In this document: positions 61,337 through 64,000 of the stretch, one piece after another
How positions within the stretch are numbered: position 1 is the stretch's first letter
Layout: each line of letters begins with the position of its first letter
Assembly: GCA_011523825.1 (NCBI GenBank)
Contig: WTFX01000029.1
Span: 281,920-345,919, forward strand
Length of the DNA: 64,000 bases
Source: Microthrixaceae bacterium
GTDB taxonomy: Bacteria; Actinomycetota; Acidimicrobiia; Acidimicrobiales; Poriferisodalaceae
Reading direction: 5' to 3'
Made by a program: the position numbers and the translations under genes
The notes under the pieces: generated by a model
What the model saw: only the letters and a program-made list of their open reading frames with translations
The model's database searches: none
What the model was told of the DNA's origin: nothing

Positions 61337-62026
61337 CTATGAGGGTGATCCGAGCAGCGACTCGAAGAACTCCGCTAGGTCGGCGGACCCGACACTGCCG
61401 GCGTACCGCAAGACCACCTCGTTCTCGGCGTTGATTGCGACGAGGTAGGGCACAGACTGCAGGCCGAATGCATCGACGATGGACAGCGCCGGCGTGTCGG
61501 CGATGACGGGGTGCTGCCAGCCTTCGTCGCGCAGCCACTTCTCGGGTGGATGGTTGCCGCGGGTGGGGTCTTCGAGCACCGAGACCGCGTAGAAGTCCAC
61601 GCCCGCGGGCAGCTCATTGGACTCCAGCCACTCCGTGAGATCGGCCACCTCGGCTTGACAGTGCGGGCACCAGTGGGCGTAGAACGCGATGACGATCGGA
61701 CGTCCCTGGGTGGTGATGCGCACCACGTCGCCCGTAAGCAGATCGGTGCCGGCCACAACCGGCGGCGTGCGTCCGACGGCCGGATCGTCCTCCAGTTGCT
61801 CGAACTGCGGCAACGCGGTGCCGAACACCTCGGTCGGGCCCGGTGCGCCGTCGGCGGCGGAGGTTGTGGCGGCTGGGCCGGAGGCGGTGGCAGCGGCGCC
61901 GTCAGGCGCGCTGGTAGCCGCCGTCGTCTCGCCGCCCCCGCAGGCCGCGACGAAACTCGCGACACACAGAAGGACTGCCCCGATCATCACCCGTCGCACG
62001 ACAGTCAAGGCTAGGCACGACGCCAA
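61337..62026 (-). CDS. TlpA-like thioredoxin-family lipoprotein
   Basis: A 229-residue exported thiol-disulfide protein. The signal peptide ends in a lipobox (SFVAAC), an Ala/Thr-rich linker follows, and the active site is YAHWCPHCQAEV in a thioredoxin fold. It probably reduces or forms disulfides outside the membrane. The start overlaps the 3' end of nagB by 125 bases in another frame; an ATG at 61987 is a possible start that still leaves an overlap. Confidence 0.85.
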   Translation of the reverse strand: MASCLALTVVRRVMIGAVLLCVASFVAACGGGETTAATSAPDGAAATASGPAATTSAADGAPGPTEVFGTALPQFEQLEDDPAVGRTPPVVAGTDLLTGDVVRITTQGRPIVIAFYAHWCPHCQAEVADLTEWLESNELPAGVDFYAVSVLEDPTRGNHPPEKWLRDEGWQHPVIADTPALSIVDAFGLQSVPYLVAINAENEVVLRYAGSVGSADLAEFFESLLGSPS

Positions 62027-62771
62027 AGTCGCCGGTCGATGCGCCGCCCGCGAGGAGTGATGCGGCCGGCGGATCCAGGACCACGGTGACGTTCGGGTGC
62101 AGCTGCAGCGCTGAGGCAGGCACGGATCTGGTCACTGGTCCCTCAACGGCTCGAGCGACCGACTGCGCCTTTTGCTGCCCGCATGCGACCAGAAGCAGTT
62201 CCCGTGCCATGAGGATCGTGCCGATTCCCTGCGTGATCGCCACTGCAGGTGGTTGAGCGCCGTCCGGGAACGAGCGGGCGTTGTCGCTGCGGGTTTGCTC
62301 GCTGAGCCGAACGACCCGTGTGCTGCTGGCAAGGGATGAGCCTGGCTCGTTGAATGCGATGTGGCCGTTGGTTCCAATGCCCAGCAGTTGGAGTCCGATG
62401 CCGGCGGCTCGCACGCGTCGTTCGTAGGCGTCGCACTCGGCGTACAGGTCCGGGTTGTGGGAATTCAGTGCGTGCACGGCACTAGGTGAAAGATCGGTGG
62501 GCCCAACCAGCAGCCGGTCGACGGTGTTGGCGAACGAACACGGATCATCTGGTTGGAGGCCGATGTACTCGTCGAGCAGATACACCTCGGTGCTGGCCAA
62601 GCTCAGCGCCCCCCGCTGGCAGCGTCCGGCGATCTCGGCGAGAGGCTGTTGCATGGTTTCGCCGGTGGCGATGCCCAGCGCCGCCGGTGAAGCGCTGCTG
62701 ACGAATCGCTCGACGATGTCCGCCGTGCGCAGCGCTGCCGCAGTTCGATCAGGAGCCACGAAGATCTCCAT
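61902..62771 (-). CDS. nagB: Glucosamine-6-phosphate deaminase
   Basis: A 289-residue isomerase/deaminase. Signatures are VYLLDEYIGL, the active-site LLGIGTNGHIAFNEPGSSLAS, and TRVVRLSEQTR. It converts glucosamine-6-phosphate to fructose-6-phosphate and ammonia. The family domain ends near VVLDPPAASLL; the last ~45 residues are Arg/Gly-rich and lie over the start of the lipoprotein gene. ATG 62771 lies 11 bases after the glucokinase-like gene. Confidence 0.88.
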   Translation of the reverse strand: MEIFVAPDRTAAALRTADIVERFVSSASPAALGIATGETMQQPLAEIAGRCQRGALSLASTEVYLLDEYIGLQPDDPCSFANTVDRLLVGPTDLSPSAVHALNSHNPDLYAECDAYERRVRAAGIGLQLLGIGTNGHIAFNEPGSSLASSTRVVRLSEQTRSDNARSFPDGAQPPAVAITQGIGTILMARELLLVACGQQKAQSVARAVEGPVTRSVPASALQLHPNVTVVLDPPAASLLAGGASTGDFGVVPSLDCRATGDDRGSPSVCREFRRGLRGRRDDGGYQRA

Positions 62772-62782
62772 CGCTGACCCGA

Positions 62783-63601
62783 TCACGCAGCCGGCAAGCC
62801 GGAGCGCTTCACCGCAGCAGCGGCACCGACGATTCCGGCGTGCACGCCGAGGTGCGCGATGTCCACCGGCTTGGACAGCTTGAGCCGAGATGAATATTGC
62901 TCGAACTTCTCGCTGAGTCCGCCACCGAGAACCCAGCGACCTGGATTGAGCATCGCTTCGAGCTGATCGAAGTAGGGCTGGGCGCGTTCTGCCCACTGGG
63001 CAGGTGTGAGCTCGTCGTCCGAGATGGCACGTCCCGATGCAACGTCTTCGAACCGGCCGGCGCCGACCACAAGTCCGCCGAGTTCGGAGTTGGCGATGAG
63101 CTCGCCGTCGTGGAGCAGGGCGCTGCCGATGCCGGTGCCGAACGTGAGCACCACGGTGAGACCGTTGTCTGAACTGCCGGATGGCCCGTAGGTGAGCTCG
63201 GCGAGCCCGGCGGCATCGGCGTCGTTGATAAGCACGACATCCCCATCGCCTGGCATTCGGAGCCGATCCAGCGCTCCCTCGCGCTCCCACGCGCTGGACA
63301 GGTTGGGTGCGTGGTGCAGACACGACCCGACGATCACACCCGGCAATGCGATGCCGACTGAGCCTGTCCAGTGCTCTGCTGCGGCGATCTGCCGAACGCG
63401 TTCCGCAACGTGCTCGGGCGTGGCCGTGCCAGGCGTCTGCGCGCTGTGAATCGATCCCGCGAGCTGGCCGGTGCGCAGATCGACGATCGCCCCTTTGATG
63501 CTGGTGCCGCCGATGTCGATGCCGAGTTGGGCTGCCATTCCATCTTCGTCCACGAGTGGCGGAGCGATCGCGGGGTCAGCAGCGGCGCCGGGTGTGCTCA
63601 T
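62783..63601 (-). CDS. ppgK: ROK family glucokinase, polyphosphate-glucokinase-like
   Basis: A 272-residue sugar kinase. The N-terminal phosphate loop is LGIDIGGTSIKGAIVD, the catalytic Asp lies in VVLINDADAAGLAEL, and LTFGTGIGSALLHDG is the second phosphate segment. It lacks the ROK zinc motif, as polyphosphate/ATP glucokinases do. ATG 63601 overlaps the ABC gene stop (ATGA). The first 20 residues are not conserved, so the ATG just before AAQLGIDIGG is also possible. Confidence 0.85.
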   Translation of the reverse strand: MSTPGAAADPAIAPPLVDEDGMAAQLGIDIGGTSIKGAIVDLRTGQLAGSIHSAQTPGTATPEHVAERVRQIAAAEHWTGSVGIALPGVIVGSCLHHAPNLSSAWEREGALDRLRMPGDGDVVLINDADAAGLAELTYGPSGSSDNGLTVVLTFGTGIGSALLHDGELIANSELGGLVVGAGRFEDVASGRAISDDELTPAQWAERAQPYFDQLEAMLNPGRWVLGGGLSEKFEQYSSRLKLSKPVDIAHLGVHAGIVGAAAAVKRSGLPAA

Positions 63602-64000
63602 GGCAGGGGCTGCTGGGGCTTGGCGCCGGTGATGTAGGCGACGAGGTCGTCCTTGGTGACGTCGCCGACGGCGACCTCGGCGGTCTTGCGTCCTTGGCGA
63701 AGCACGACCGCCCGGTCGCAGACTTCGCTGACCCGGTCCATGTTGTGCGTGATCAGCAGCACCGCCGCACCACCCGCGCGCAGGTTCCCGATCAGCTCGA
63801 GTACTCGAGCGGCCTGCTCCACGCCAAGGGCGGCAGCGGGCTCGTCGAGCATGACGATCTGCCGGCCCCACGCGGTGGCTCTTCCGATGGCGACGGCTTG
63901 GCGCTGGCCGCCTGACAGTGCGCCCATGGGGCGTCGCAACGACGGGATGCGGATGCCGAGCCGCTCGAGTATGTGCCCGGCCTCGCTTCGCATGCGCTTC
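63598..64000 (-). CDS. Sugar ABC transporter ATP-binding protein (5' end outside window)
   Basis: The C-terminal part of an ABC ATPase, with the signature GALSGGQRQAVAIGRA, Walker B QIVMLDEPAAALG and the switch histidine in LLITHNMDRV. The sequence stays open to base 64000, so the Walker A is missing. Residue style matches monosaccharide importers such as FrcA/RbsA. Its stop overlaps the glucokinase start, linking sugar uptake to phosphorylation. Confidence 0.88.
   Translation of the reverse strand, partial: KRMRSEAGHILERLGIRIPSLRRPMGALSGGQRQAVAIGRATAWGRQIVMLDEPAAALGVEQAARVLELIGNLRAGGAAVLLITHNMDRVSEVCDRAVVLRQGRKTAEVAVGDVTKDDLVAYITGAKPQQPLP

Overview
This is a high-GC bacterial chromosome segment, most likely from an actinobacterium of the Acidimicrobiia type. 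The organism call is inference. It rests on several F420/flavin LLM-class oxidoreductases, mycothiol-linked enzymes (a maleylpyruvate isomerase-fold protein and an Mca-like amidase), an actinobacterial-type DapD, a polyphosphate-glucokinase-like ROK kinase, paired LysM lipoproteins and many acyl-CoA enzymes. Genes are densely packed, with many 4-8 base stop/start overlaps and frequent GTG starts. I found no rRNA, tRNA, CRISPR array, transposase or integrase.

Layout. 1-10.4 kb: a truncated SDR, a VanW-type envelope protein, a geranylgeranyl reductase-like flavoprotein, pantothenate kinase, a HIT protein, enoyl-CoA hydratase, a CaiB-type CoA transferase, methionine aminopeptidase, two LysM lipoproteins and a PAP2 phosphatase. 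10.4-21.3 kb: catabolic and redox genes, with two LLM oxidoreductases, MsrA, a MaoC-like hydratase pair, a mycothiol-type DinB protein, DUF3237, an MFS exporter, an enolase-superfamily dehydratase, a TauD-type dioxygenase, DUF1330, RidA and a 2-oxopent-4-enoate hydratase-like protein. 21.3-23.9 kb: a nitroreductase, three 23-bp direct repeats, a DUF4143 ATPase and a small aspartic protease.

24.2-36.6 kb is a defence island. A seven-gene minus-strand operon runs from a cysteine desulfurase at 35229 to a phospholipase-D-like protein ending at 24185. The order is cysteine desulfurase, DUF4007 protein, large P-loop ATPase, PAPS-reductase-like protein, DEAH helicase, GHKL ATPase, PLD nuclease. The first four match the SspABCD single-strand DNA phosphorothioation module. 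The last three look like an SspFGH-type restriction cassette. All junctions overlap or lie within 13 bases. The last three genes are visibly more AT-rich than the modification genes and the flanks. The leader carries a perfect 17-bp inverted repeat, 9-bp direct repeats and a consensus -35 hexamer. Just upstream is a HepT/MNT toxin-antitoxin pair whose nucleotidyltransferase has a fused ribbon-helix-helix-like N-terminus and a palindrome in front of it.

36.7-41.0 kb: a phosphoribosyltransferase, then a zinc module (Zur, ZnuC, ZnuA, ZnuB) with a Zur-like box between the divergent znuC and znuA. 41.0-58.6 kb: an SDR, a nitronate monooxygenase-like protein, a large lipoprotein, DapD, an amidohydrolase and a fatty-acid/CoA catabolic stretch (CoA transferase, acyl-CoA dehydrogenase, double-hotdog hydratase, triple RidA protein, enoyl-CoA hydratase, LLM oxidoreductase, thiolase), followed by a nuclease, a ChbG-like protein with altered metal site, an SCP2-like protein and an Mca-like amidase. 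58.6-64 kb: a PhoU/TrkA-C regulator with an MgtE-type transporter, a thioredoxin-like lipoprotein, glucosamine-6-phosphate deaminase, a ROK glucokinase and the end of a sugar ABC ATPase.
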